Positions 43,983 through 57,780 are shown, numbered from the stretch's first letter. The stretch is DNA of 64,000 nt from Trachythela sp. YZ-2020 (GCA_016169945.1 JADLSH010000358.1:4869001-4933000); one strand, 5' to 3'. A program made the numbers and translations. Notes: generated by a model not told the origin, from the letters alone.

Positions 43983-44206
43983 CTACAGGGTGTATAAAAA
44001 AAACGCAACCTCGGAATTTCTTAAGAACAAAAGATCTTAGGCCCCTGGGAATTTAAAATAGCTTCTAATCGTATTCCAGGAGCATAACTGTCGAATTACT
44101 AATAGGTCGTATTACTATTTTAAATTCCCCAGGGGCCTAAAATCTTTTGTGCTTAAGAACAAAGTGGATTCTTGGGAAATTCCGAGGTTGCGTTTTTTTT
44201 TAGTAG
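43983..44206. mobile_element. mariner-like MITE, TA target duplication
   Basis: The termini are CTAC...GTAG, then (A)n CGCAACCTCGGAATTTC and its inverse. The right end has lost the AGGGTGTAT block. TA flanks at 43,981-43,982 and 44,207-44,208; the R1 copy at about 10,026 is empty. Confidence 0.8.
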
Positions 44207-44212
44207 TACTCA

Positions 44213-44465
44213 TCGCAGTAAACATGGGTTTCATGTGGGAATTCCATGTGGAAAAACAATACAATACATGGAAAATAGATGTTACAAAACTTTCAATTGA
44301 CGTCTTTCATGTTTCGTGATATATGTTTAGCGTGTCTCATCCTGCAAACTATGCTAGGGTATGCATCTAAGTATTACATCTTATAATATGGCCTTATCTA
44401 GTGAATTTTTCGACTCTCGACTTTTTACTCTCGACTCTCGACTTTTAGATAAACTCTATCGTAAA
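44213..44465 (+). repeat. right arm of the large inverted repeat
   Basis: The inverse of 42,510-42,795, ending in one to two CGACTCTCGACTTTTTACT units. Confidence 0.85.
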
Positions 44466-44811
44466 CTAATTATATATTCAATACCTTTGGTCGATTATAA
44501 CTTCTGTTTTAAATTTCTGATTTTCGCTAATACACCGTTTTATAGAGCTTTAAAAACAGTACCTACTGACCAACTTTCAAAGAAAAACAAGAAAAATTGA
44601 CAAAGTTACGGCGAAATGTGAAATGTAGCGTGCGGGCCAAACTGGACTTTCATGCAGACAAAAACAACCGGAAAAGACGCAAAGACAAACAAAGACTGTT
44701 GCTATGGTTTTTTAAGTGGTCGAATGAATTCCCCAGGGTACAGTACCCTATATAAGATTTTTTGTCGGGACTGGAGCCCGTGGGCGTTATTTTGTAAGGA
44801 TTCCAATGGCG

Positions 44812-47236
44812 TTAAGGGGGGAGTTAACCTTAAAATATTGTATTAGGAAATATTTTTTAATTGGCCAGGTTTTATTGCAAACCCCCACAAACTATACATT
44901 GCCAGAAAGCTTATAAACTGGGGAATCTAAAAAAAATATATACTGCATGGAAAATGCTATATTAAGGTGGCTCTGGACCGATTGTCAGATTTCCGATCAG
45001 GCTATATTCAAGAAAAGATTCCAGTTTCTGTATTTGAACAATTTTAATTTTTTATATCCTACATTAACAAACACATAGTGATAACTGTTTTAAGCAGAGG
45101 AAATTCATATACACTAAATGAAGAAAAAATTATGGCCGATCATATTTTAGAGTTGAATTATTAAGAAGAGAAACAAACATAACTTTCAAGAGATTTTCCA
45201 CATAACAAATTTCTCTGCTTAAAACACAAAGATAACTATGATGAATATTCATTAAAAATTTCAGACTAATCCATTGAACAGTTCTTGAGATATCTTTTCT
45301 TAAGCATGAAACCATTCGATAACGAGAAAATTGAGTTTAAAGTTTCTGTTATAGGTAAATGTCAATTTTTTAGCATCCCATCAAGTTAAGGCCTGAAATA
45401 TCAATTCTAATGTTCTGCATGACCTTTGTAGGAAAAGTTAGAAGGCTCCAGCCTCATATGTAACCCCTTCGGCATTGCGAAGAGCTTCTTCTCGTCGAGT
45501 GCGTATGAGCTTTTCCCCTTGGCGTCGTTTCTTTTCTTCGCCCGTAGCCTGCAAATCCGACTTTTTCATTCTTTGGTTGTCTTTTATATTACAAGCTCTC
45601 TTTGTGTTAATTCCTGCAGGAATAGAAAGCCTCTTCATTGCATTCAACTTACTTTCAGATCCCTTATGGAAATGGAAAACTGCTGATGCCACAGCACAGG
45701 AAACAGCTTTGTATCCATGGTGCTTGTGCTTTGGACAACAAGCCCAAACTAAAGCATTCAAACTTTCATTTTGGTTTTGAGTAGCACCTAGTACACACCT
45801 TTCTAATAGAGTAATCTCACTCAGGGCCATGAATGTTGGTTTCAGAACACCTAAAAATGCTGAAGGCAAGCATTCTTCATCGGAATATGTAGAAGTTCCT
45901 GTTGCAACATCCTGCTGCCATTTGCACCAGGAAGATGCACCTTGTCAACCTTGAGGACACCTCATCTACATTCGAATCTATATCTTGTCTTCGCCGTCCT
46001 GAAAACGTTCTTTCCCTCTTTCTTTTGTAAGAAGATCTTTCTTTTCCCCCAGCCATTTCACCAATGTTTGTAAGCCAAGAAATTGACAATTTTTCACAAT
46101 AAAAGTCTCCACAAACGTTGAAATCACAAATTGTATTTTGGAATATCACTGCATGTATCAGATTCAGCTAAATAAACTGAGCCCGCATTTTAATACGCCT
46201 GCTTGATCAGTGCTTCCACTTTGGCAAAGTAAAATTTCTCGTTTTTGTCCTTTTTATTCGCAGAATTTCCTTCCCAAAATCCTAAATTTCCTTCCATTTT
46301 TCCTTCCAATTTTTTTTAAAATAGTATAATAAATTTTGTATTGTACTGTACTCCCGATGTAAATTGAAGGTGTACTGCAGTATTTTTTGCTCTTTTCGCA
46401 GCTGCTTTTGGACCAGGCACTTGTCCTGCACGCTTTCTACCCGTTTGCAGTTGACAACTACTTGAAGTTTCATCTTCTGATGAACGTGACTCAGAAGTTG
46501 ACTCAATATTGATAAGCCATCATAATTTACAAATTACTTTTTTTTGTTTAGAAATTACAGTTTCCCCTTTTTCGACTGTTTGTTTTTAGTTTATAAAAAC
46601 CCGCGAAAAAAATTGAGCCCGCGTTTTTTATGTACAAGTACTCTACTCACCCACTGAAGACCTGTTAAGTCCCAAATTACCCCCATTCATCCTTGATGGT
46701 TATGTAAATATTCGATGTATTATTTTTATACATGTTTTTTAACTCAAAAGTTCATAATAAAGTGTTTAACCATTATTAAATTACTAGAAATTACTGAAAA
46801 AGTTTAAATTGTAAAATTTCCTTCCCTTTTCCTTCGAAATGGCCAAATTTCCTTCCAATTTCCTTCCAAATCTCATTTCCTCTTATTTTTCCTTCCAAAT
46901 GCCAAAATATCCTTTTGGAAGGAAATTTCCTTCCGAGTGGAAGCTCTGCGCTTGATACTTCATTTACCACAAAATAAAGGGTACCAACTAGTTTGAGGCG
47001 GTTGTATATGCAAACAATGGCTTTAATCACAAACAAACAAAAAAAACCTTATAGGTTGCCATGGTAACGGACAATTGATTTGTCATGGTGAAAAGTCAAA
47101 GCGTTTAAAATAGGTCAAGAACTTTAAATTTTGAAAAACGGTTTGGCCATATGTTAGTTAGGTTCCTGAAGTCAATAAATATGCAAAAAAAATTGTTTTG
47201 ATTTTTTCGGAAATTTAAGATTAACTCCCCCCTTAA
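44812..47236. mobile_element. Mutator-like DNA transposon with deleted transposase
   Basis: Inverted ends TTAAGGGGGGAGTTAA[CT]CTTAAA lie at 44,812-44,834 and 47,214-47,236. Between them, on the minus strand, are the two ends of a transposase. Outer flanks TCCAATGGC and TTCATTGCC agree at 6 of 9 positions, compatible with a decayed 9-bp duplication. Repeats of CCTTCC(AAATTT) fill 46,240-46,930. Confidence 0.7.
45438..46149 (-). pseudogene. internally deleted Mutator-like transposase
   Basis: The N-terminal piece (from about 46,053 down: MAGGKERSSYKRKRERTFSG) has the basic start common to these transposases. The C-terminal piece (45,869-45,438) contains LLERCVLGATQNQNESLNAL, WACCPKHKHHGYKAV, AVASAVFHFHKGSESKL and then a basic tail. 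The catalytic DDE core that should lie between them is missing, and the two pieces are in different frames. The motifs NQNESLN and CPKH are typical of the animal Mutator-like transposase domain, an assignment from memory of the family. Confidence 0.7.
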
Positions 47237-47239
47237 GTT

Positions 47240-48089
47240 CATTGCCAGGGGGAAATATTTTGCAAAGGATATCGTACTCAAAGTGCTCTTGCGACAACAT
47301 AATTAAAGAGCGAACGTCCAGAAAGAGTTAATAGTACTCCACTCTCTCTTGATTGGCAGTTCCTATTTTTATAATATTATTAATTAAAGATGCATCCATA
47401 TGTATTTTAGTCTCAAGTCCCTTTGCTTTTTTATATATTCGGTCTTAACCTCCTGCTAAGAAGAAAAATTTTGCTTCATGACCCTCCCAAATAGCCTCCG
47501 ACCCCCCCATGACACATACTTAATGACCGCTCCCTAATGACTTGGTAACACGAAAAAGACTGGGTCTTGTTGTCAAACATAGTAGAAGTTCGCTCTGATA
47601 AAGCTCCTCAATATCTCGTGATATTCGTTCTCAATTTTGTTCCCATATTTTTTACTTTTGCTTTCAGTCATGAAATCATGAAATAGATTATATTTACAAA
47701 GTCTCAAATAGTTTGATCAAGGAAACAGAGAGAAACAAGCGATTTTTAAATAATTACAGCAAAATAGCGGATTTCTGTTATGTTGCTACAGCCCTGGCAA
47801 AAATTATTGTGGACATCGCATACACAATATATATACCTGCTCATCCACCTCATTTGCTTACAGAAGCAGCAGAATGCCCCTTCACCACCTCCTTTTCTCT
47901 GTTAATTGATGATTATGAAGTTGCATTATACACTGATGAATTTCTATTTAAAAGAGCAATCATTAACAAAACGTGCAGCCATTAGAAGCAGAAGAATTAA
48001 AGTTAATAGCTGTCATATTTTTTAAAGGATAAGGAGTTTCACGCCTGAAAATTTGATATGCAAGAACAAGTTGTCGCCACTAATCGCCG
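47240..48089. other. intergenic, nothing firm recognised
   Basis: A 90-codon open frame at 47,713-47,985 has no recognisable domain and no clear splice context. Otherwise AT-rich non-coding DNA. Confidence 0.4.
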
Positions 48090-48097
48090 ATCGTCGG

Positions 48098-48809
48098 TAG
48101 GCATTGACCGATTGTGCTCGGCAACTTTTTAGCAACTTTTGAGTTTGGGAGAAACTTTTTTCATTTGTAGCAACCTCGAGCAATATTTGCCTTTCAGGGC
48201 AACTTTTTAGCGACTTTTAGGCTTTTAGCAAAAAATGGACAATTAGATAAGCCATAATTAGAGTTCTTGATTATTTTTTGCACGGACTCCACTGACAGTG
48301 TTTAATATCGAATGTCGTCTTGCTTACTAGGGTTGTCTGTGCATGTGTTTAACAATAAAAACAAAATGGCGTCTAATAGAATTAGTTCTGTTGTATTGGA
48401 CTAATCTGGAAACAGTATGCCAGCAAGATAAAGTCAAATGAACAACCAGAACTCCAGAAGTTTTGTTTCAAACTTTTCATTTTATTGTTTTCTAATAAAC
48501 GTTTTGTAAATATACGCTAATGCGAAAGATTTATTAAAATATTTTTATACATTTGTTCAAATTTCAAGAAATTTATCTTTATAGGTATCATTTTTGCAAT
48601 ATTATTTTAAAATATAGAAACTTTTAATTAAGTATGCGTGAAAATATCGTGAAATTTGGGCGAGAATTAGGTGCAACACTTGAAGTTTACGTAGCAACTT
48701 TTTGTATTTTTTGCAACTTTTTAGCAACTTTTCGCATTTTACACAGCAACTTTTCGCATTTTACGCAGCAACTTTTCAGAAATTTACGAGCACAATCGGT
48801 CAATGCCTA
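48098..48809. mobile_element. hAT-like non-autonomous element, exact 8-bp duplication
   Basis: The ends are TAGGCATTGACCGATTGTGC and its inverse, and the flanks are ATCGTCGG at 48,090-48,097 and 48,810-48,817. Subterminal repeats of GCAACTTTT (with CGCATTTTAC between) occur on both sides. No transposase frame. Confidence 0.88.
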
Positions 48810-48817
48810 ATCGTCGG

Positions 48818-50837
48818 CGTCCATTGGCGATATATCAAAAATATGCCAAAGTGTCCACAGAATTTGTAATGATTTTAGTTCCAGGCCATTCACTCGTCGT
48901 CAGATCCCTGCGGAATTGTTCCGTGTGTGATAAGTTATGCCAACGAATCCAAAAGGACTACCCGCCCACATGAGTAATATAATATATATATTCCTTTGTT
49001 GTGTTTCAAAGAAGGCCGGTTTACAGAATTTCAGGTTTGCCATACCCCCAATCCAATATAAACCGAACTTCTAACCAGACTAGTTAGTTCAAAGTGCGTG
49101 GTCACTGATATAAATACATTTTCCTGCATGTGGTAGAATGTGAACACAATTTAATCCCTCAAGGCAGAACATAGGTCGCCTGGCAATCCATAATTTGATT
49201 TGTCGCAATGGCGTTTGGAATTTACAAAATGTTGTTAAGCACTTAATTGATACAATCTGAAAGTTGTTAATTATAACATTTCACAAAAGTAAAATTGCAG
49301 GTCCGTAAATTCAAAAGCATTTCTTACTGTTAAATGCAATATATTTTCCATATATATTGCAATTTTTATATTTAAACCGACGTTAGCGTGCATATATAGA
49401 CGCCAAGGGGGCGTAGAAGTCACGGTTGCTATGTTTTGAACAACTCCTTTGTATTGCAATGCGACTAGTGCTTGAGAATACAATGTGACCAACGATTTAC
49501 ATAATATTGAATATGTAAATTTCAATCAGATTAGCCGGCACAAAATACCAAAAATCATGTAAGTAAGATAGTTTTGTATACATCTTCACATCGCTCGGGC
49601 TTGGATCTTCCGTTGGCAAACGAAGGTAAGACTTTATCCTAATATTCTGTACGCGTTTATACCGAAACATAGCGTGCAAAGATAGATAATGAAATAAAAT
49701 ATTATTTGGGCTAATACATGCACGAATACCGGTCCATCTGTGCCAAAGTTCATTATCTGGTCACTTGGGATTGGACAGTTTTGTTGAAACGAAGCCAGAA
49801 ATGCATGCAAGCCCCCTGCAACCAATTGAAATTTTGCAGGCGTTTGGTTTTCCTTTGCATTACGAAAGTCATAAAACTTTGTAATACACGTAGATCACTG
49901 ACACTGATTATGTTATATGTTCAAAATGCTTAAATTCAACAAAGAATTTGCATGGTCTGCCAAATTTGTACGACAATTCAATTTATACCAAAAAATAATG
50001 GGTTCGGTATTTAACAATGATTATTGGGTAAATTTTTTAGCGCAAACGTTTTATTCCGAACGCGAGGCTGATTGGATAACTTCAGTCCAAAACTGAAAAA
50101 GTATTGAATTTAACTGATTGTGCAATCGACATAATCAAAATGGATATTGAGCCGAGGGGTGTTTACACCGGCCTTAAAGGGCGATCGAGCTCTTCTAATT
50201 CCACAAGGGCAAGTTTTCATACCTCTAATTATCATAATTCATAAAATAATCAACTATATATTTTTCAATTCGCTCATATATAACTCCAGCCGTTAACATG
50301 CAGCGACAATGAGCCTTTCTTACTCAACAACGACATTCTTTTCATCTACGCTTCAATTCGTTTTTACACGATAATGTCTTAATGGAGTGAACTCGCTAAA
50401 CTACAGCTCCTGAGCCTATATTCACAACCAAATTGTATCAGCGTCCTCCAAACCAAGTGCAGAATATTAATTTCCAAAATCTTAACATCCGATTCTATAG
50501 TCCCATGCAGTAGCATGCAGTATCATTCGATTTTAGAATTTTTGATTATAGGAAAAACGAGCAAAGCGTCGCACACTGGTGAGTTACTGTTTTTCTATAT
50601 ATTTCTGCTTCTGGCGAGATTAAAAAGCTGTAGTAAAGTTTCGTTAAGACCAGGGCCTGCAGTGAACAGTTACGGCCGGTTGTGAAGTTGCTCAGGTTTT
50701 CAAGACAACAATAAGGGCATGCGACCTTACTTATATACAGTACTTAAACTTTGTATTTTTATTACTGTAGAATGAAGGAATTTTTTGATATTATACTAAC
50801 TATCATTGGTTGCAAGCCGTGCTCATGCATGTACTGG
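48818..50837. other. intergenic, nothing recognised
   Basis: AT-rich DNA. No conserved-looking coding exon, RNA gene or repeat ends are seen. Confidence 0.45.
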
Positions 50838-51313
50838 GGGCAAATCACTCCTAAAAAGTGTACGAGACTTTTGGACTTTCGAAAGTCCGGCGGGAATTTT
50901 ATCGTCGGATTTTTTGGGAATTTGTCAGAATTTTTCGGATTTTTTGTACGAATTAGAACAATATTTTCTATAAGTTCTGGTGAACCTATGCAGTCCACGC
51001 AATTATATCCGCTTTTTCTTCAATACGTTCGTAAAATAGAGCAGTTGTCAGAATCCATACTTTACTTCGGAATAAACTGAATTGCATGAAGTATGGATCA
51101 CATACTCACGAGACAGAAAGTCGATTCCGTCATACAGTACTCTTTCAAATTTTGAGGATTTTCGTTCAATTCAGTCGTATATTTTTAGATGAATTTTAAG
51201 AATTGTCAAGTATATTTACCTAGATTTGTGGGACTTTTACAGATTTTTACAGACTTGGACATTACGGACTTCTCTTCGAAGTGTATACGAGACCTTTTGA
51301 GTGATTTGCCCCT
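50838..51313. mobile_element. degenerate MITE
   Basis: GGGGCAAATCACTCCTAAAA and the inverse (TTTTGAGTGATTTGCCCC) bound it. CGTACGAGAC/CTTTCGAAAGTCC-type matches follow inside each arm. No clear duplication. Confidence 0.55.
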
Positions 51314-53826
51314 CGCTCATGTATTCATCGGCTGACACTTTTGTCTGATCGAGCTTTCTAAGTTCCAATTAATTTTGTCATTTTCTGACTTAGCAAAAAC
51401 TAAAATCTTCCCCCAAAATTGCAGTATAATATAAGCCTCGCTATGCCGCCAGACGTATATATATAGAAATAGTATTTTGACTATAGTGGGGAAATCCTTA
51501 GTCTTTAGGAGTCCCTATGAAATACCTATTAAAAATTGTTTTCGTTTATATGAGAGGAGGGCCAGCTCTCCTATAAGCGAGATCTCGCTATTGACTACCG
51601 CAACAGGGAGGGCTAGTAGGGCTGAGGAAAAAACTTGCCGTATCTGGGTCAAACTCCGCTTTTCGAAGTCATTTTCGATTTAAATACTTAGTTCTAGAAC
51701 AATATCCAATTGTCTGCTGGTTTTAATCGAAAATTTACTCGACAAAATATGATTTTCGTCTTCGTAAGAATGAAATGAGTTGCAGGGAGGCTATTTCATG
51801 TAATGATATATAAAAGGTGAAACCAGCCCTATATATACTGGTAGGGCTGGCCCTTCATGTATAGGGCTCATGTAAACAGGGACTGAAAACCAGCCCTATA
51901 CTGCATGAGTATACTGATAGGGATAGCCCTTCACTTTGATGTAAGGCTCATGTATAAAGAACGGTAGATGCTATATAACCATGCATAAAAATGTATATAT
52001 AAGATCAAGGGCAAGGAGGTTCTGATATATAGAAGAATGCATGCATATATGTGCGTTCATTAATGTGCAGTGTATCTTTGAAATATTTTAGTTTTCTTTC
52101 GCAATACTAGCTACTGATGATGCGGAAAGAAATAATTGCAGGGCAGAGATTGGATGCATACAAAAGGACTTTTTGTAGTCGACTTTTGCATGAACATGCC
52201 GGACTGAGTTATATATATAATGGACACTATATTAGTAAATAGTAAAAGTGCTCCAAATGCATGAAATACTGAAAATCCTCGCGGATACGAATCAATTAGA
52301 CTTGATCGTCCGTCTTTCTAAAGATTAGAAAAATATTTCATACAAGATATTAATTATTTGCTCAAGTTCTTTACAGTATTTGGTCTAGCTATAGAGTATA
52401 GGCAGGACTAAGCTTCCACCTATACGCGTCAGAAAATATTTAACTACATATAGTAAAAAAGTTTAAATAAGAATAACGAAAATTAACTCACATTTAATCA
52501 AATTGCAAGTGCATTCCGATAATATAATACAAACTACTAGGTTGCTAGAACTTCGGTTAAACGTGGCATTATTCATATTGCAGCTTGAGGGTAATCGCGA
52601 GGGCGATCAAGTTGGTTAAAGCTCCACCCCATATAATTGTCTACGTATTCTATATGATATATAAAATATTCTGGGGGACTGTCACAAGATTTCGTGAATT
52701 ATATTATTACATGCATATATTGTGTCAATACTGATACAATAATTCATGAAACTACAATGTATAATAACTACTAGTAATTTCACGTTGATATATATATAGC
52801 TGAATTAATATCTATTAATTGCGACTGCTGCTGCAAACCGACTATATCAGGGATATAATTTCATGGTAAAGAAATAATTTCCTGATGATCTAATAGATAT
52901 TTGTTATGGTTAAAGTTTCTGGGTAGTGTTTTGGGAAAGCATTTTATCATACGTGCATGCAGCTTATAAACTTGCGCAATACAAGTATATACACAATTGG
53001 CCAATAGTCAATTAAAATAGATAATTGTTTCATTTTTTGCATGTTAGAAGTACAAAAATAGTCATTATAGAAAATAAAACATCTGCATGAATCCATGGAC
53101 CTCTAGGCAATGTGTAATTTTCAAAAATTTGTATGAACATAGGATCACGCAATTTTGAAAGAAACAATTTTCACTCTTGAACAAGATGTTATCGTATTCC
53201 GGTAATTTCTTAATTATTCAGGAATCCAGACCGAACAATACATGAGTAACTTCATGTCCCGGCAGGTCTGTTTGGACCTAGACTAGAGTCTCACTGACTT
53301 CAATCTCTAGCTTTTTATCCACAAATAATGTGAATTACCATAAAAATGTACAAATTATATAGAGATGCTGAGTCCTGATTTATCAAAGAAAGTTCAGAAA
53401 GGTAGAATGCCATGAATTAGGAAGAATAGGTACAGTGACTACGAAAGGGTGAGTAATCCCCACTTAAATATAGTCAATATTCATCAAGCCGTTTCCCAAA
53501 ATAGCCTCACTACCTCGTTACCAGGCCTTTCTCGCGCGGTTTCAATTGGTAAGTACGTTTTACGAATTGTGTTGTAAAATATATCTAATTTCTTTAGTGT
53601 TGGCGACATTTTTCAAGGTAATTAAGCTTTCTGTATAAATATTCTCTCGATGTATTCTCTCTCTGTTTCAACAAAAATATCCGTGAAGTTTCGTCAATGT
53701 CTGAGCAACACAACTGACCCTGTCCTGGCGCATCAGTATTTCGGACAATAGAATAACCCAGAAAAGGCACATAGCAAAATGAACAACCAACAAAACGAGG
53801 TCTGTAATTAAGTGAATAATATAATG
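51314..53826. other. intergenic, with a two-unit imperfect tandem repeat
   Basis: 51,825-51,955 has two divergent copies of a unit with ACCAGCCCTATA, TGATAGGG/TGGTAGGG and GGCTCATGTA. Otherwise AT-rich and non-coding by eye. Confidence 0.5.
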
Positions 53827-53828
53827 TA

Positions 53829-54064
53829 CAGGGTGTCTCAAAAAAACTGCAACTCTTTGAAATCAGATATTTTTAGAATTTGCATGATTCAGCAACTAAT
53901 TGTCCCAAGGGTGCATAACTACAATATATAGCTACAGTATAACGTGGACAATTAGAACGTATTTTCAAATCCCAGGAGCATAATAAGTTGCACAGGCATT
54001 GAAATGCTAATTAGCAGTGGCTGTTATGTAAATTATAGGGTTGCAGTTTTTTTGAGACACCATG
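53829..54064. mobile_element. mariner-like MITE, TA target duplication
   Basis: The ends are CAGGGTGTCTCAAAAAAACT and AGTTTTTTTGAGACACCATG, with TA at 53,827-53,828 and 54,065-54,066. Related in ends and core (CGTATTTTCAAATCCCAG) to the MITE at 43,648. Confidence 0.85.
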
Positions 54065-54990
54065 TAGTAAGTACATAATTATGACCTTACGGTTTTTTAA
54101 CACAACTCTGCATTGAATTACCAAAACCGCGCGAACCCAGGCCTGGAACGAGTTTGCAAAGCGTCAATTAGCTTAGTCAAAAGAAAAATATTTAGCTATC
54201 CCAGTTCTTTGCATTAGTGTCAACATGACTTACGTGATTATATCGGATTTTGGCGTAACCCCATACATGGCTATGTTTATAATATCGGTAAATAGCTCAG
54301 GGTAGGGAACTGTCTGAAACAGCAGATTCCAGCTCTCCTTAAATAATTAATGTGGCCAATTAACATCCACGCAATCACCTAACTAGGTCAAAAATTTCAT
54401 TAGAAACATTACCAATCAATATACAAGAAAATGGGCACACTGTTGCTCAGATTAGGATTAAGAAACTTGGGTAAACTGCATGGGTAAAGGTTGAAAAATC
54501 TTAAGTTTGCTTATCTTTTGCTGAGCGTAGGGAATGTACATGAAAATATTAACTCGTACCAAAAACGGAAAGGAAATATTGAAGACTCGGCTGTTCTAGT
54601 GTAATCCATTTTCTGAAAACCTTGCCCTTGACTATATACATTACAATCGCGGGAGCCTATAAGTATAATTGATATCATGATGATATAGTAAGCCTTTGAC
54701 TCGGTCACGTTTGAGCAGCGTCTTTCACAATTCGGTGTTCTCAATGCAGCTACTTGAAAAGATGAAAAGCATGTACGCTTACAGGTATAGTAGCACTAAT
54801 TTGAAAAGATTGCATGCTTGTGCCGACAATTAGTGCCTTAAATTGTCGTCTGTAGAGAAACTACTCAGTCTGTGCAAGGAACGAATAGTATGTTAATAAC
54901 TCTAACTTTGAAAGCGCGGTGTGGTTAATTAGTACTGATATAGCTTTCAGACACCATACTTACACAGCTTGTGTTCAGTAAAAATTTAGT

Positions 54991-55152
54991 ATGTCTCGCA
55001 ATGGGGATGGCTTTCATTCTGAGACCGTGTTTGCAGTTAAATTTAGGATTTTTAGCTATTTCCTGTTCGTTACCGCACATTTGTTCGTCTCATACCTCTG
55101 CGTCTCCGCTGATACGATAGTAGCTACGACACGTACGTACGTGGACATTAAG
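54991..55152 (+). CDS. candidate first exon of a membrane or secreted protein
   Basis: ATG 54,991 opens 54 codons (MSRNGDGFHSETVFAVKFRI, then FSYFLFVTAHLFVSYLCVS) ending AAG/GTAACT, phase 0. A hydrophobic segment at residues 21-40 could be a signal anchor. The frame stays open to 55,215 without splicing. No homologue is recognised and no second exon was found. Confidence 0.3.
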
Positions 55153-55215
55153 GTAACTGTGAACACGGGTTCGAATAACGCCGGTCATCACGGGAATTCG
55201 ACAAGTGATAATTAA

Positions 55216-57780
55216 TTTTACTGTTTCTTCAAAGTCCAACGTTTCGGTATATGAAATTAATAGAAATGAGAAGTGAAAAAAGCGCCTAGAAAATATATAA
55301 TAAAATAGTTAGGAAAAGGATTGAACTGTCATGCAGTCTGTTAGTCCATAAAAATGTGAACTAATTTCCCCATCTTCAACTCATCAATTGCTCCTCTCAA
55401 TCTTTAAGTTTAAGACTCAATCACACAGCTCACTAACAATAAATTTACAAAGTAAAAATGTCCCCCACAAAAGCTATATACAGTAAATGTACTATTATTA
55501 TTATTTATCTACCTTATATGATCATGTTTGCTGAATGGATTTTCGAAACATAAGTGATCAGTGTTTGTGACTCGTTCACAAGATAATATATTTTGTAGTG
55601 TGTTTTCTTTTATTTTCACTATTAACCAATCACAAAGCCTGTTCATATAGCCAGTAAGAAGCCACCCAATGGCAGACAAAGACTAAACTTAAATTAAATA
55701 GATTGAAGTGTTTATTTCTAGCTAAGGAATCAAACGTTTACTATTGAAACACAATTAATCGTTTTACAGTACTGAACAATGGCAGCTATAAGGTAAATAA
55801 GACTCATAAAGGCTCAATAACTGAAGACTACTAGATATGTAACATCAGGTAGCTGCAGTTTTAACGACCAAGATGACGCTATTCACAGTTAATTAAAACA
55901 GCTATATATATCCGTAATTTGTAAAAGCAGTTTCGGTTGGCTTGCGATCTTCAAGTATACGCAACATTTTCAGAATCGCGTTTTCAGCAGTTCAGCCATT
56001 ACTTTGCACTGTTAACAAAGTGAAACAACCTTGAAAGACTCCGTATATTACGACTTCTGGCATTCCATGTTGGATTACCCAGTTAAGCATCGCTGTATAA
56101 TATTGCTACAAAAGTATCAAAGTATTGATAATATGTCAGTCTTGCTTAAGCTAGAAATTACCAATAACTGGCTTAATGTCAAGGAATATTTGAAATCCTT
56201 TACATCTATCTTAAGACGAAATATAAACTGTTATTAATTTGAATATTTCATGTTAGTCATATTATATGACATGCAGGATAAACTCCAAATACTTGAATGT
56301 ACGCAATTGCGTACCTATTTTTTATTGAAGATATGTTTACCGCCCCACATGTACTCTTATATCAGCAAGCAAAGCCCCGCTGCTCTGATACTCGCACTTT
56401 CAACGAAATAGTTTTGCAATTGTCTGCGTTGCATGCTTCGGAGTCCGTTGCAGTGTACACACTCATTCCCCACACCCACGCAGACGGTTGAAGTTTACCA
56501 CAAATAAATATTTAAATACCCACCAACGATAATACTAAAGTATTTATACACAATGACATTATAACTTTTTGACAGGTCCTGTTTCAATCCATATTTTGCG
56601 TTATTGTTTTGATTAAGTTTTGTGAAGTGCCGAAAGTGTTTACGGTGAATATAATCCGATCACTACCGAACATTTTGTTCGGTATTCCGTAAGCAAAGAC
56701 TATGGCATTTTGACATAATCAATTTTAAACACGAGGTCGGGACTATTTCACACAATTCAGAGGATTTGAGCACAGGAACAAATCTTATCAAAAAAGTTTG
56801 GGGGGGTGTCCATTGTTCAGGGACCGACTTTTAATATTTGTTTGACCACATCAAAACATGTATTACAAGTTAATGTAAAAATATGTGTAGTGCCAGGGGT
56901 GTAGAACGATTGTTAAAATATAGGGGGCCGAAAATTTTGAAAAACTTGAGTCTGTAGATCGTCGGAAATGGCATTTTCAGAGTCTTCTCTACCTCTTTCG
57001 TTATAAGCCCTTTCATTAATATACATAAGATTTCAAACACTCTAGTTTCGAATTCAAATATTTCGCTGCAATTTTCTTTAAATGCACTTATTTTAATGAA
57101 AACGCCCCCCAAAACGCAACCTCTAACATCATAAAGACCCAATTAGAAACTGCATTTTTACAACAGAGTTGACTTAATTTTACTCAGAATACTGATGTGG
57201 AAATAGAACGCACAATGTTAGGAGGTTTTGCGCAGTCGTGTATGGCTATGTCATCTTACATTTGAGTATATTGCTTTAAGAGGAAACATTGGGTTTTGCA
57301 ATGTTGATTTCTTTTATTGACAATTTTTGTATCGTTTATTATACGTTTTTTAGCCGACAGGATGTTTCGCACCAACTCGGACCGAATTAAGTAGTGTAAT
57401 TTTACAATTTTGGACCGACTTTTTTGGAAAGTGCGCCCCTGCAGTTAGGTTGAAAGTCAAACAGTAGAATTGCAACACTCTGTGCCATCGCGAAGTTGTG
57501 TTTGAGCCAACTGGAAGATGCAAGATGTTCTCGTGCGCTTTTAATAATTTTTAGGTTTTTTTAAAATCTTACTAGCTTCGCCATTCATACGTAATTTACA
57601 CGAATGAAAGACAATCACATACGTAGATTTGAACTAAATATAGGATTTGAACTTGTGCTCGACCAATGCGAATGATCCAGACCGTACTCTTTCATTACAA
57701 TGCGAGTCTTGCGACTTCAGATGTTTGTTTATGTAAAGCCAATGCAATTCACTCTGGAAGTAATATTACAAATTTTACCA
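55216..57780. other. intergenic, nothing recognised
   Basis: AT-rich; small open frames (for example 56,031-56,237) show no domain or splice support. Confidence 0.45.

Larger units (their letters stand above)
43618..44372 (+). repeat. dispersed repeat R1, copy carrying two MITEs
   Basis: Same sequence as 9,954-10,190 but interrupted at 43,648 and 43,983 by separate MITEs. Confidence 0.85.

Noticed and set aside
45475..45780. Plus-strand ORF of 101 codons
   Set aside because: It is antisense to the transposase remnant, which carries the recognisable motifs.
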